Both the position numbers and the translations under genes were made by a program. Below the pieces are notes generated by a model. That model was not told where the DNA came from. It saw only the letters and a program-made list of their open reading frames with translations, and searched no databases. From NCBI GenBank assembly GCA_963621975.1, contig CAVFGI010000006.1:1-64000 (forward strand): DNA of 64,000 bases, written 5' to 3'. Of this stretch, positions 42,139 to 51,506 are shown in pieces; within the stretch, counting starts at the first letter, position 1; each line of letters starts with the position of its first letter. This DNA is from UBA9732 sp963621975. Lineage in GTDB: Bacteria; Spirochaetota; Spirochaetia; Sphaerochaetales; Sphaerochaetaceae.

Positions 42139-43419
42139 ATGAAGAAAATAATAGTTATTTTACTTACAATAATGCTTTGTTGCTCTTTCGTTTTTGCAGA
42201 TGAAGAAGCGGCAAAGGAGCCTGTAATTGATTATACAGATACAATTGGTAGTTTTGCATTCCAACCAACCTTGAGCCGTTTTAATGCAATGGGACAAAGT
42301 GGACTTGCCGTTGCTGGTAGAATTGATTCTTTTTATACAAACCCAGCAGCACTTGCCGGTGGACGTTTTGGAATTTCAGCTCCATCTGTAGCTCTTACTC
42401 TATACAATGTTCAAAAAGTTGTTGCAGACAAGAGTCAGCGTGATTTAGTTGTAGCCCTCATCAGTGGCAAGGCTAGTGATACTGATGCAGCAACTCTTGC
42501 TGAGCAGCTTATAAAGAATCTTGGAAACGGATATAATGTTTTGGCAAAGGTTGACGCCTCGGTTTCTCTTGCTCTTGGTTCCTTTGGTTTAGGAACCAAT
42601 GTTCAAGTTAAGTTACATACTGTAGCAAAGGGTTCTTCAAATCTCACCAATACTACAATTATTCCAGAAGTTAATGCTGCGCAGACAATAGCAGTGGGCT
42701 TTAACATTATTAAAACTAATTCCTTCAAGCTCCAAGCTGGTGTCTCTGCTCACTTTGTCTATAAGGCATATCTTCAGGGACAGAGTGCAACAACCCTTGT
42801 AAAAGATGGTAAGATACAAGATCTTTCAGGTCTTATATGGACCGCTCCAGCAATGGGTGGTTTTGCTGTTCCTATTGATGCTGGCGTAAACTTCACCTTA
42901 GCAGATGATGCAATTCGTTTCAGTGTAACAGCAAATAATCTAAATGGCACATATTACATGAAAAGCTACTCAAGTATTGGGGACCTCGTTAACACTGTAT
43001 CAGGACAGAAGATCATCACAAATGAACCAGAAGAACACGTAGCAAAAGAATCTACAGAATTTAGAATAAATACTCCATGGACTCTCAATGCTGGTTTTGC
43101 ATTTGCTCCAAATATTCTATTTAAACCAAACCTTTCTGTTGATGTTGTTGACATTCTTGGTTTGGTTGAGGAATTTAATTCAGGAAATTTTGAAACCTCT
43201 GATATCCTTCTTCACCTCAATGCTGGTGCAGAACTTACCTTGGGTATCATTAATCTCAGAGCCGGTGTAAACCGTGGATATGCTTCTGTTGGTGCAGGTT
43301 TTGGTCTTCTTGGTGTCAGAGTTGAGGCTGCTTATGGTTGGCAGGAATTTGGTGCCATAATAGGCGATAAACCAGTTGATTCCTTTACCATTAGAGTTAA
43401 CCTTGGTTATGACAAATAG
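42139..43419 (+). CDS. Predicted outer-membrane beta-barrel protein
   Basis: 426 residues. Signal peptide cleaved after FVFA (about residue 20). The mature N-terminus contains LSRFNAMGQSGLAVAGRIDS, then FYTNPAALAGGRFG, a pattern shared by FadL/OmpP1-like and spirochaetal UPF0164-like barrel proteins. Alternating hydrophobic strands continue to the end, closing with SFTIRVNLGYDK. Possibly a porin or a carrier for hydrophobic compounds. Follows the lipoprotein gene; a strong terminator ends the unit. Confidence 0.8.
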   Translation: MKKIIVILLTIMLCCSFVFADEEAAKEPVIDYTDTIGSFAFQPTLSRFNAMGQSGLAVAGRIDSFYTNPAALAGGRFGISAPSVALTLYNVQKVVADKSQRDLVVALISGKASDTDAATLAEQLIKNLGNGYNVLAKVDASVSLALGSFGLGTNVQVKLHTVAKGSSNLTNTTIIPEVNAAQTIAVGFNIIKTNSFKLQAGVSAHFVYKAYLQGQSATTLVKDGKIQDLSGLIWTAPAMGGFAVPIDAGVNFTLADDAIRFSVTANNLNGTYYMKSYSSIGDLVNTVSGQKIITNEPEEHVAKESTEFRINTPWTLNAGFAFAPNILFKPNLSVDVVDILGLVEEFNSGNFETSDILLHLNAGAELTLGIINLRAGVNRGYASVGAGFGLLGVRVEAAYGWQEFGAIIGDKPVDSFTIRVNLGYDK

Positions 43420-43438
43420 TTAACGAACAAATAAGATT

Positions 43439-43469
43439 AAAACGGCAGGACTTAAAATCCTGCCGTTTT
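43439..43469. terminator. Strong intrinsic terminator
   Basis: AAAACGGCAGGA (43439-43450) and TCCTGCCGTTTT (43458-43469) form a perfect 12-bp stem with a 7-nt loop. A-rich and T-rich ends make it potentially bidirectional. It separates the barrel gene from the cysteine desulfidase gene only 22 bp away. Confidence 0.9.
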
Positions 43470-43490
43470 AATGTAAAAGGAAGGGCAACA

Positions 43491-44804
43491 ATGGATAATT
43501 CCAAGTTATGTGTGCTAATAGAATTACTAAAAAAAGAAATGGTTCCAGCCATGGGCTGTACTGAGCCAGCGGCAAGTGCTCTTTCTGGTGCAAAAGCTCG
43601 AGAATTACTTGGAGAAGAAGTTGAAAAAGCCTCTGTATATGCCTCTAGAGACATGGTGAAGAACGCAATGGGTGTTGGCCTTCCTAATTGTGAATTAAAG
43701 GGGATTCTTGCGGCCGTAGCCCTAGGAATATGCGGTGGGGACACTAAAAAGAGCCTGAGCATTTTATCTGAGATTACAGAAGAACAAAAGCTAAAGACTA
43801 GTAAAATTGTAGCAGATTTAGTCTTAGTTGATAATGTTCCACCTCTTTATGTGAGTGTAAGGGTTCAAGGTAAAGAGCATGAGGCTGTTGCAACAATCTC
43901 TGGAGAACATGATAGATTTTCACATCTAGAAAAGGATAAAACTGTTCTTATTGACCTTCCTCTTGAAGCAGAAGGTGCACAACAAAACTCGGAAGAAAAA
44001 AACACAGATAAAGAGTTTCTGAAAACTCTAAAACTTGACGATATTATTACTTTTGCAAATGAGATTGATGTCAATGATGTCCCATTTATTAAAAAGGCCA
44101 TTGAAATTAACATGAAAATTGCAAAATGTGCCATTGAAGGAGAGTATGGTCTTCAAGTTGGAAAGACTACTTTAGCAACAACAGAGCTTGATATAGATCA
44201 TCATCCAAGATCTCTTTCTGAAGCCTTTGATGTTGCTGCAAGTTATGCTTCTGCTGGAAGTGATGCAAGAATGAGCGGTTGTTCAATGCCAGTTGTCATT
44301 AATAGTGGAAGTGGCAATCAAGGCTTAACTGTTACAGTTCCAGTATACATTGTAGCTAAGTACTTAAATACAACAGAGGACAAACTTATAAGAGCAGTTT
44401 GTGTTAGCCAGTTAGTTGGGCTTTCACTTACAGCAAGAAAAAATAGACTCTCTGCTCTTTGTGGTGCTTTTACTGCTTCAATTGGAACTGCCTGTGCTTA
44501 TGTTTATCTTTTAGGTGGGGATAGAAAGACCATGGATAGAGCAGTCAACACTATGGTTGGAAATTTGACTGGAATTATTTGTGATGGAGCAAAAAATACC
44601 TGTGCTCTAAAGATTTATTCCTGCCTTCAAGCTGCAGCTTTAAGTGTAAAACTTGCCCTTAAAGGATTTGCTCCAGGCTCTGAATGTGGAATAGTTGGTA
44701 ATGATTCTCTAGAGAGTATGGTTCATCTTTCAAGAATAAGTTGTGAAGGCATGGAGCAAACAGATAAGACAATCATGTCTATAATGTTAGATAAACACTG
44801 CTAA
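43491..44804 (+). CDS. L-cysteine desulfidase family protein (CyuA/UPF0597)
   Basis: 437 residues of the UPF0597 family, related to the serine dehydratase alpha domain. Likely converts L-cysteine to pyruvate, ammonia and sulfide using a [4Fe-4S] cluster. Cluster cysteines are suggested by MGCTEPAA (near 24), SGCSMPV (near 264) and the C-terminal CDGAKNTCALK. Length and motifs fit CyuA. AAGGAAGG lies upstream of the ATG. The start follows the preceding terminator so closely that its promoter must overlap that hairpin or lie upstream. Confidence 0.88.
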   Translation: MDNSKLCVLIELLKKEMVPAMGCTEPAASALSGAKARELLGEEVEKASVYASRDMVKNAMGVGLPNCELKGILAAVALGICGGDTKKSLSILSEITEEQKLKTSKIVADLVLVDNVPPLYVSVRVQGKEHEAVATISGEHDRFSHLEKDKTVLIDLPLEAEGAQQNSEEKNTDKEFLKTLKLDDIITFANEIDVNDVPFIKKAIEINMKIAKCAIEGEYGLQVGKTTLATTELDIDHHPRSLSEAFDVAASYASAGSDARMSGCSMPVVINSGSGNQGLTVTVPVYIVAKYLNTTEDKLIRAVCVSQLVGLSLTARKNRLSALCGAFTASIGTACAYVYLLGGDRKTMDRAVNTMVGNLTGIICDGAKNTCALKIYSCLQAAALSVKLALKGFAPGSECGIVGNDSLESMVHLSRISCEGMEQTDKTIMSIMLDKHC

Positions 44805-44825
44805 TAAAAATTAAGCAACAAGAAA

Positions 44826-45044
44826 TTATTTCTCGCGGTATGTGATGCGACCCTTTGTTAGGTCATAAGGAGACATCTCAACTCTAACTTTGTCCCCAGG
44901 GACGATTTTAATGTGGTTTTGTCTCATTCTACCTGACATGTGCGCAAGAATCACGTGTTTGTTTTTGAGTTCAACGCGGAACATCACGTTTGGAAGCGCC
45001 TCTTTGACAAGACCTTCAACCTCAATCGCCTCTTCTTTAGCCAT
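44826..45044 (-). CDS. infA: Translation initiation factor IF-1
   Basis: 72 residues, the usual length, S1-like OB fold: MAKEEAIEVEGLVKEALPNV, with the conserved FRVELKN, HMSGRMRQNHIKI, GDKVRVEMSPYDLTKGRI and YR. ATG 45044 is chosen over the adjacent 45047 because GGAGG is better spaced. Convergent with the desulfidase gene. A consensus TTGACA (complement of 45124-45129) lies upstream but with a weak -10. Confidence 0.96.
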   Translation of the reverse strand: MAKEEAIEVEGLVKEALPNVMFRVELKNKHVILAHMSGRMRQNHIKIVPGDKVRVEMSPYDLTKGRITYREK

Positions 45045-45135
45045 CATTCCTCCAAATAGTGTTGTACATAGGGTTTAGTTCCCTCTGCAAAGCCTTAATA
45101 CGTTAACGCAAATCTTTTTTGGTTGTCAATATTGT

Positions 45136-45165
45136 TTGACGTGTTCACTTGATAGGATGTATCAT
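45136..45165 (+). promoter_or_regulatory. Promoter of the small basic protein/glyA-gcv operon
   Basis: TTGACG (45136-45141), 18-bp spacer, TATCAT (45160-45165). The -35 lies next to the opposite-strand TTGACA proposed for infA, so the two promoters are back to back. Confidence 0.5.
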
Positions 45166-45206
45166 TAAAGGACCTTATATGGCAATTATTTTGATGGAGG
45201 TTTTCT

Positions 45207-45338
45207 ATGGCTAGAGGTGAAATCAGAAAAGAAAGTAAAGGCAGAAAGTCAGAGAAATCAGGAAAGGAAAAGGCTGCTCAACAGCCAGCATATATCGCCC
45301 CGGAAGTTATTTCTCGTAAGAAAGACAAAGATAGATAA
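45207..45338 (+). CDS. Small basic protein of unknown function
   Basis: 43 residues from ATG 45207, six nt after GGAGG. Lys/Arg/Ser-rich N-terminal part (MARGEIRKESKGRKSEKSGK) followed by AYIAPEVISRKKDKDR. It lies 15 bp before glyA and after a promoter, so expression is likely. It could be a nucleic-acid or ribosome-associated protein; this is inferred from charge only. Confidence 0.65.
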   Translation: MARGEIRKESKGRKSEKSGKEKAAQQPAYIAPEVISRKKDKDR

Positions 45339-45353
45339 ATAGGGAGAAGAGGA

Positions 45354-46889
45354 ATGGCAAAGGAATCGGTATTGAAGAAATATCTTGCAACGCATGAGGA
45401 GGACATGAATGATGTTATGGTGGCGTATGTTGCACAGTTAGAAACCATCAGCAAAGTCAGCCCTCTTGTTGCTAATAGAATTGTGGGAGAGCTTGAAAAT
45501 CAAAGGAGCCATCTTAAGCTCATTGCAAGTGAGAATTACAGTAGCCCATCGGTACATCTTGCCATGGGAAATCTTCTGACCGATAAATATGCAGAGGGCT
45601 TTGCCTATCACAGATACTACGCCGGTTGTGAGAATGTAGATGCTATTGAGGACTACGCTTGCAAGACGGCGTGTAGTCTTTTTGGTGCAGATCACGCCTA
45701 TGTGCAACCTCATAGTGGTGCAGATGCAAACCTATGCGCATACTGGGCTATTTTGAATGCTGTTGTTGAGCTTCCAGATCTTGAAGAACTTGGAGTGACA
45801 AACCCTGCAAGTCTTACAAGAGATCAGTGGAATGCAATTCGTGAAAAGACTGGAAATCAGAGGTTATTGGGTCTTGATTACTACAGCGGTGGACATCTCA
45901 CACACGGGTATAGGCTGAATGTATCGGCACAGATGTTTGATGCATATTCGTACTCTGTGGATGAGAAAACAGGGCTTTTGGATTACGATGAAATTGAAAA
46001 GCTTGCCAAAGAAATTAAGCCTTTGATTCTTCTTGCAGGCTATAGCGCATATCCAAGAAAGATTAATTTCCGCAGAATGCGTGAGGTTGCAGACTCCTGT
46101 GGTGCCGTACTCATGTGTGATATGGCTCATTTTGCTGGCCTTGTAGCTGGTAAGGTCTTTGAAGGCGATTTTGATCCCGTTAAATGGGCCGATATTGTTA
46201 CCACTACAACCCACAAAACGCTTCGTGGTCCTCGTGGTGGTATGATTCTATGCAAGGAACGTTTTGCTGAATCTGTAGATCAAGGTTGTCCTCTTGTGAT
46301 AGGAGGACCACTTCCACATGTCATGGCAGCAAAGGCTGTTGCTTTAGAAGAGGCTTCAAAACCAGAATTCAAGGAGTACGCTCAACGGGTTGTTGAAAAT
46401 GCAAAGGCATTAGCCGAATCCTTTATTGAACAAGGAATTATTCTCCAAACTGGCGGAACAGATAATCATCTTATGTTGGTTAATGTTGCCGGGTTTGGAA
46501 TAAATGGAAGACAAGCAGAAAGTGCTTTAATAGATTGTGGAATTACTTTAAACAGAAACGCATTGCCCTTTGACCCAAATGGACCTTGGTATACAAGTGG
46601 CCTTAGAATTGGAACTCCTGCAGTAACAACACTGGGAATGGGCAAAGAAGAAATGAAGGAAATTGCTTCCATCATTACATTGGTTTTAAAGAATACTCGG
46701 CCAGCAGTGATTTCTAAGGGACCAAAAGCTGGAACCCTAAGTAAGTCAAAAGCTGTGACAGAAAAAGAGGCAAAAGAACAGGCAATAAGCAGGGTACACG
46801 CACTTCTTTCCAAGTTTGTGCTTTACCCAGAATTGGACTTAGCATTTCTAAAAGAAAATTTTCAAAAGGGAGAGTGTGAAAATGAGTAA
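45354..46889 (+). CDS. glyA: Serine hydroxymethyltransferase, long form
   Basis: Interconverts serine and glycine, transferring a one-carbon unit to tetrahydrofolate; PLP-dependent. 511 residues versus about 415 in most bacteria: a 45-residue N-terminal extension, an insertion around residues 140-175 and a Lys-rich stretch near 450. The PLP lysine is K288 in TTTTHKTLRGPRGG. Other conserved parts are SENYSSPSVHLAMGNLLTDK and YYAGCENVD. It is first in glyA-gcvH-gcvPA-gcvPB, overlapping gcvH by 8 bp, so the C1/glycine genes are co-expressed. Confidence 0.95.
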   Translation: MAKESVLKKYLATHEEDMNDVMVAYVAQLETISKVSPLVANRIVGELENQRSHLKLIASENYSSPSVHLAMGNLLTDKYAEGFAYHRYYAGCENVDAIEDYACKTACSLFGADHAYVQPHSGADANLCAYWAILNAVVELPDLEELGVTNPASLTRDQWNAIREKTGNQRLLGLDYYSGGHLTHGYRLNVSAQMFDAYSYSVDEKTGLLDYDEIEKLAKEIKPLILLAGYSAYPRKINFRRMREVADSCGAVLMCDMAHFAGLVAGKVFEGDFDPVKWADIVTTTTHKTLRGPRGGMILCKERFAESVDQGCPLVIGGPLPHVMAAKAVALEEASKPEFKEYAQRVVENAKALAESFIEQGIILQTGGTDNHLMLVNVAGFGINGRQAESALIDCGITLNRNALPFDPNGPWYTSGLRIGTPAVTTLGMGKEEMKEIASIITLVLKNTRPAVISKGPKAGTLSKSKAVTEKEAKEQAISRVHALLSKFVLYPELDLAFLKENFQKGECENE

Positions 46890-47262
46890 AATTCTTAATG
46901 ACAGAATGTATAGCAAGGACCACGAATGGGTCAAACTTGAAGAAGGTATTGCAATTGTTGGTATTACAGACCATGCACAGGATGCTTTAGGCGAAATTGT
47001 TTACGTTGAATTACCAGAAGTTGGAGATAGCTTTGAAGCTGGTGAAGAGATTTCAAACATTGAATCGGTTAAAGCAGCTAGTCCAATTATCTCTCCAGTT
47101 TCAGGTGAGATTTGTGAAATTAATGAAGCTCTTGATGGCAGTCCAGAGTTAGTTAATGAAGATCCATATGAAGCATTTATTTATAAAATGAAGGATGCTG
47201 TTTTAGCAGAAGATCTTCTTGACGCTGTAGCTTACGAAAAGTTCCTTGAAGAGGAGAATTAA
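46882..47262 (+). CDS. gcvH: Glycine cleavage system H protein
   Basis: 126 residues from ATG 46882 after GGGAGAG. The lipoyl-lysine is K64 in ISNIESVKAASPI. HEWVKLEEGIAIVGITDHAQ is the family N-terminus. It shuttles the aminomethyl group among the P, T and L proteins. The stop overlaps the gcvPA start. Confidence 0.95.
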   Translation: MSKILNDRMYSKDHEWVKLEEGIAIVGITDHAQDALGEIVYVELPEVGDSFEAGEEISNIESVKAASPIISPVSGEICEINEALDGSPELVNEDPYEAFIYKMKDAVLAEDLLDAVAYEKFLEEEN

Positions 47263-48614
47263 TGAATCCATACATCTCAAATACCAATGAAGACAGAGCT
47301 TCAATGCTCAAAGCCATAGGTGTTGAGTCTGTAGATGATCTCTTTGAAGGCCTCCCTCAATCTGTAAAACTTGAGGATTCTGTTCCTATTTCTGAAGGAA
47401 TGAGTGAGTATGAGGTCATTGAGTATATCAAGGCTCTAGCAAATAAGAACACTAAGGGAATTTCATTCCTAGGAGAGGGGTGTTATGACCATATTATCCC
47501 TGCAGTAGTACAGGCAATAAGTTCACTTCCATCTTTTGTTACTGCATATACACCATACCAGCCTGAAATTTCACAAGGAGTGCTTCAGAGTATTTATGAA
47601 TATCAAAGCATGATTTGTTCCTTAACTGGAATGGATGTTTCAAATGCTTCTTTGTACGATGGAGCAAGTGCAGCGGCTGAGGCAGCTGCCTTAGGAATTT
47701 CCAATAGAAGGAAGAGTAACGAAATTATACTTTCCTCTACAATGCATCCATTTGCAATTTCTTGTGTACAAACTTGGGCAAAAGGAAGAGGACATGTTGT
47801 TCATGTTCTCCCAGAAAGAGAAGGAGTCTTAGATTTAGAAAAGGTGAAGGATGTTTTAAATCCCGCTACGGCAATAATGATAGCCCAATCTCCAAACAAA
47901 TATGGAATTATTGAAGACTATACTGGTTTGGCGGACATTGTTCATGAAGCAGGAGCTCTTTTATCAATTTCTTCAGACCCTATAAGTTTGGCACTACAAA
48001 AAAGTCAGGCAGAATGGGGAGCAGATGTTGCAATAGGCGATACACAGCCTCTGGGAATCCCAATGGGGTTTGGTGGGCCTTATTGTGGCTATCTTGCTGC
48101 AAAACAATCTTTAATGAGAAAAATTCCTGGAAGAGTTGTTGGGAAAACAGTGGATACTCATGGCGATACTTGTTATGTCCTTACCCTTCAAGCTAGAGAA
48201 CAACATATCAAGAGAGAACGAGCCACAAGTAATATTTGTTCTAATGAGGCTCTCATGGCACTTACAAGTGCAGTTCATCTTTCAGTTTTAGGATGGAAAG
48301 GATTGAAAGAGATTGCTGATTACTGTTACGCCAAGAGTCACTACCTTGCAAACGAACTTGTGAAGCTAAACGGTGTTTCTCTTGCCTATGATAAACCTTT
48401 CTGGAGTGAGTTTGCTTTGAAGTTTCAAGACCCTGCTAAGATAGACGGCTTTATGAAAGCACTTCTTAAAGAAGGTATTTTTGCAGGCGTTAAACTTTCA
48501 GAAATTACAAGAGATTCAAAAGATGCTGGCATTCTTGTTGTTGCAGTTACTGAAAAACGCACAAAGCAGCAAATGGATTGTTACGTTGATGTTGCGAGGA
48601 GGTTTTTGAAATGA
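47262..48614 (+). CDS. gcvPA: Glycine dehydrogenase (decarboxylating) subunit 1
   Basis: 450 residues; N-terminal half of split P protein. FLGEGCYDHIIPAVVQAISS and TAYTPYQPEISQGVLQSIYE are hallmarks. It carries no PLP lysine, which is in subunit 2. It is coupled on both sides by short overlaps (TAATG with gcvH, 4 bp with gcvPB). Together with subunit 2 it decarboxylates glycine and loads the H protein. Confidence 0.96.
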   Translation: MNPYISNTNEDRASMLKAIGVESVDDLFEGLPQSVKLEDSVPISEGMSEYEVIEYIKALANKNTKGISFLGEGCYDHIIPAVVQAISSLPSFVTAYTPYQPEISQGVLQSIYEYQSMICSLTGMDVSNASLYDGASAAAEAAALGISNRRKSNEIILSSTMHPFAISCVQTWAKGRGHVVHVLPEREGVLDLEKVKDVLNPATAIMIAQSPNKYGIIEDYTGLADIVHEAGALLSISSDPISLALQKSQAEWGADVAIGDTQPLGIPMGFGGPYCGYLAAKQSLMRKIPGRVVGKTVDTHGDTCYVLTLQAREQHIKRERATSNICSNEALMALTSAVHLSVLGWKGLKEIADYCYAKSHYLANELVKLNGVSLAYDKPFWSEFALKFQDPAKIDGFMKALLKEGIFAGVKLSEITRDSKDAGILVVAVTEKRTKQQMDCYVDVARRFLK

Positions 48615-50056
48615 GTGTACCTACCATTTTTGCAATTTCAAAAGAAGGTAGAACTTCTTTCAGACTTCCAAAATTAGATGTGCCAGAGTCTTTTAAGGTT
48701 AATCTGCCAGAAAATTTGAAACGGAATGAGCCTGCAAAACTTCCACAGGTATCGGAGTTGGATGTTGTAAGACATTACACAAAGCTATCTACAATGGCCT
48801 TTGGCGTTGATAATGGTTTTTATCCCTTGGGCTCTTGTACCATGAAATACAACCCAAAGGTTAATGAAGTGGTTGCTTCTTTAGATGGCTTTACCTCTGT
48901 TCACCCACTTCAAGATGTTTCAACCGTTCAAGGATGTCTTGAATTAATGTACGATCTCCTTGGAAAACTCAGTGCTATAACAGGGATGGATTGGGGAACT
49001 TTACAACCCTGCGCAGGTGCTCATGGTGAGTATACTGGACTTAAGATTATTAGAAACTATTTTCTTGAGAAGCAAGAATTTGGTAGAACAAAAATTTTAG
49101 TCCCTGAATCTGCTCATGGAACAAATCCTGCAAGTGCTGCTGTTAATGGATTTGAGGTGGTGCAGGTACTTGCAGACAAAAGAGGTCTTGTTGATCTTGA
49201 TGACTTAAAGTCAAAACTCGGGCCAGATATTGCTGCAATCATGCTTACAAATCCAAGCACTCTTGGACTTTTTGAACAGGATATTCTTGAGATTGCAAAA
49301 CTAGTGCATGAATCTGGAGGGTTACTCTATTATGACGGTGCTAATCTCAATGCTATTCTAGGCAAGGCCCGCCCAGGAGATATGGGATTTGATGTTGTAC
49401 ATTTAAATCTTCATAAAACCTTTGCAACCCCTCATGGCGGTGGAGGTCCAGGTAGTGGACCAGTTCTTGTAAAGAAGAATTTAATTCCGTTTATTCCAAG
49501 TCCAGATGTAATTAGGAAGGAAGCCGGTTCTTATGACTTTAATTGGAATCTTCCTTGCTCTATTGGTAAGGTTAGTACTTTCTGGGGAAATTTTCTTGTA
49601 TTCTTAAAAGCCTATGCGTTTATTCTTTCAATGGGGAAAACAGGCCTTAGAGAATGTGGAGAAGTTGCTGTTCTTAATGCAAATTATATTCTTGCTCGCT
49701 TAAAGTCTGCCTATGAAGTTCCTTACGGTAATAGATGCATGCATGAATTTGTAATGAGCCTGTCAAAGTTAAAAGAAGAAACAGGTGTTACAGCTATAGA
49801 TGTAGCTAAAGGATTGTTGGATAGAGGCTATCATCCTCCTACAATGTACTTCCCAATGATTGTTCATGAGGCACTGATGATTGAACCTACGGAAAGCGAA
49901 GCAAAAGAAACTTTAGATGCTTTCTGTGACGCAATGCTTGAACTTCATGATTTAGCATACAAAGATGCTCAAAAGCTCCATAATGCACCAGAGACAACAG
50001 TTATTGGTAGGGTTGATGAAGTAATGGCTGCGAAAAATCCAATACTTCATGAGTAA
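48611..50056 (+). CDS. gcvPB: Glycine dehydrogenase (decarboxylating) subunit 2
   Basis: 481 residues; C-terminal half of split P protein with the PLP lysine in HLNLHKTFATPHGGGGPG. GSCTMKYNPKVNE and AGAHGEYTG are conserved. No gcvT or lpd gene lies next to it, which is unusual for a glycine-cleavage operon. The next gene starts 38 bp on. Confidence 0.96.
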   Translation: MSVPTIFAISKEGRTSFRLPKLDVPESFKVNLPENLKRNEPAKLPQVSELDVVRHYTKLSTMAFGVDNGFYPLGSCTMKYNPKVNEVVASLDGFTSVHPLQDVSTVQGCLELMYDLLGKLSAITGMDWGTLQPCAGAHGEYTGLKIIRNYFLEKQEFGRTKILVPESAHGTNPASAAVNGFEVVQVLADKRGLVDLDDLKSKLGPDIAAIMLTNPSTLGLFEQDILEIAKLVHESGGLLYYDGANLNAILGKARPGDMGFDVVHLNLHKTFATPHGGGGPGSGPVLVKKNLIPFIPSPDVIRKEAGSYDFNWNLPCSIGKVSTFWGNFLVFLKAYAFILSMGKTGLRECGEVAVLNANYILARLKSAYEVPYGNRCMHEFVMSLSKLKEETGVTAIDVAKGLLDRGYHPPTMYFPMIVHEALMIEPTESEAKETLDAFCDAMLELHDLAYKDAQKLHNAPETTVIGRVDEVMAAKNPILHE

Positions 50057-50094
50057 AAATTCGTGAGTTGGAGTTCATTCACAAGGAGAGATTT

Positions 50095-51483
50095 ATGTCA
50101 GAGATCCTAATAAAAAATGGCTTAGTTGTTGATAACAACCAAATTAAGAAAGCCGATATTCTCATAAAAGATGGCTTGATTTCAAAAATTGAAGAAAAAA
50201 TACCAGTGTCATGCAGTAATGAAGGCATCAAAGTTATAGATGCAGAAGGTAAGATTGTTATGCCGGGTCTTATTGATGCCCACACTCATTATCACCTTGT
50301 AAGCCGTGGTACAGTTACTTGTGACAGCTTTGTTCAAGGTTCTAGACTTGCAGCCTTTGGAGGAGTAACCACAGTAGTTGATTTTGCAGATCATAATAAA
50401 GGAATGGGCTTAGTTGATAGTGCTAACTATAGGCTAGATGAGATGCGCCCCGGTATGGCAATTGATTACACAATTCATCAAGGCGTTTATGGTCATGGTT
50501 ACAACAGCACAATAGGTAAACAGCTGGAAGATCTCAAGAAGATGGGAATCAAGACCTTGAAGATTTTCACAACCTATAGAAATACTGGCTATCTAATTGA
50601 AAATCAGGATGATCTTTTAGATCTTTTCCAAAACGCAAAGCGCCTTGGTATGATGGTTTGTGCTCATTGTGAGTTTAATCCATTGATTGAAGAGATATCA
50701 GACAATTGGACAGGCGATTTTACCCCAGCTTCCCATGCAAAACTTAGACCTGCAGAAGCAGAAGGCAAGGCTATTGATTTATTTGGTTCAATTGCACTTA
50801 AGGCCAATTGTCCGCTTTATGTGGTTCATGTTTCATCTAAATGTGGTCTTGAGGCAGTTAGACGTCTGCGAGAGAAAGGGCTTGAAGTTTATGTGGAGAC
50901 AACTCCTCATTATTTGTTTCTGGACGACAGCTACCTTGATGGGCCAGATGCTTCTTTGTATGTGATGACTCCACCTCTAAGAGATAAGGCCTCCAACCAG
51001 GCTCTTCAAACAGCCGTTGAGGATGGGGAAGTCCAAGTAATTGCCACAGACCACTGTGCTTTTACACGAAAGCAAAAACTTTCCAGTTTGGATTGTAGGA
51101 CCATCTACCCAGGCATCCCCGGCACGGAAGAAATGTTTATTCTCTTAAATACATTTAGGGAAAAAGAAGTCTCTGCCAGCAAGAACTTCCCACTGACCAA
51201 GTTGGTTGAACTTATGAGTACAAATCCGGCCAAGTTATTTGGACTCTACCCACAAAAGGGCTCTCTTGAGATAGGTACAGATGCCGATATTTGTATATTT
51301 GATCCTTCTGTACAATGGACACTGGAAGATAACAACGTCCATTCTGCTTCTTTGTACACTCCATATAGAGGTTTCAAGGTTCAAGGGAAGGCTATTATGA
51401 CCATCCTTAGAGGTAAAATAATCATGGAAAATGGTCAGTATTATGGAACTCCAGGGGAAGGCCAGTTCCTCAAACAATGTTAA
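50095..51483 (+). CDS. Dihydropyrimidinase/hydantoinase family amidohydrolase
   Basis: 462 residues from ATG 50095 (AAGGAG upstream; the ATG at 50068 is rejected). Metal-site residues: HTH in GLIDAHTHYHL, carbamylated lysine in LKIFTTYRNTGY, histidines in AHCEFN and VVHVSS, and aspartate in ATDHCAF. Opens cyclic ureides such as dihydrouracil or 5-substituted hydantoins. The cytidine deaminase fusion follows at 23 bp, suggesting pyrimidine catabolism, although no dihydropyrimidine dehydrogenase is present here. Confidence 0.88.
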   Translation: MSEILIKNGLVVDNNQIKKADILIKDGLISKIEEKIPVSCSNEGIKVIDAEGKIVMPGLIDAHTHYHLVSRGTVTCDSFVQGSRLAAFGGVTTVVDFADHNKGMGLVDSANYRLDEMRPGMAIDYTIHQGVYGHGYNSTIGKQLEDLKKMGIKTLKIFTTYRNTGYLIENQDDLLDLFQNAKRLGMMVCAHCEFNPLIEEISDNWTGDFTPASHAKLRPAEAEGKAIDLFGSIALKANCPLYVVHVSSKCGLEAVRRLREKGLEVYVETTPHYLFLDDSYLDGPDASLYVMTPPLRDKASNQALQTAVEDGEVQVIATDHCAFTRKQKLSSLDCRTIYPGIPGTEEMFILLNTFREKEVSASKNFPLTKLVELMSTNPAKLFGLYPQKGSLEIGTDADICIFDPSVQWTLEDNNVHSASLYTPYRGFKVQGKAIMTILRGKIIMENGQYYGTPGEGQFLKQC

Positions 51484-51506
51484 CATCAACTTCAATGAGG
51501 TATTGA

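Noticed and set aside
45124..45129. infA promoter on the minus strand (TTGACA)
   Set aside because: The -35 is perfect but no acceptable -10 is found at 16-18 bp, so it is mentioned only in the infA entry.
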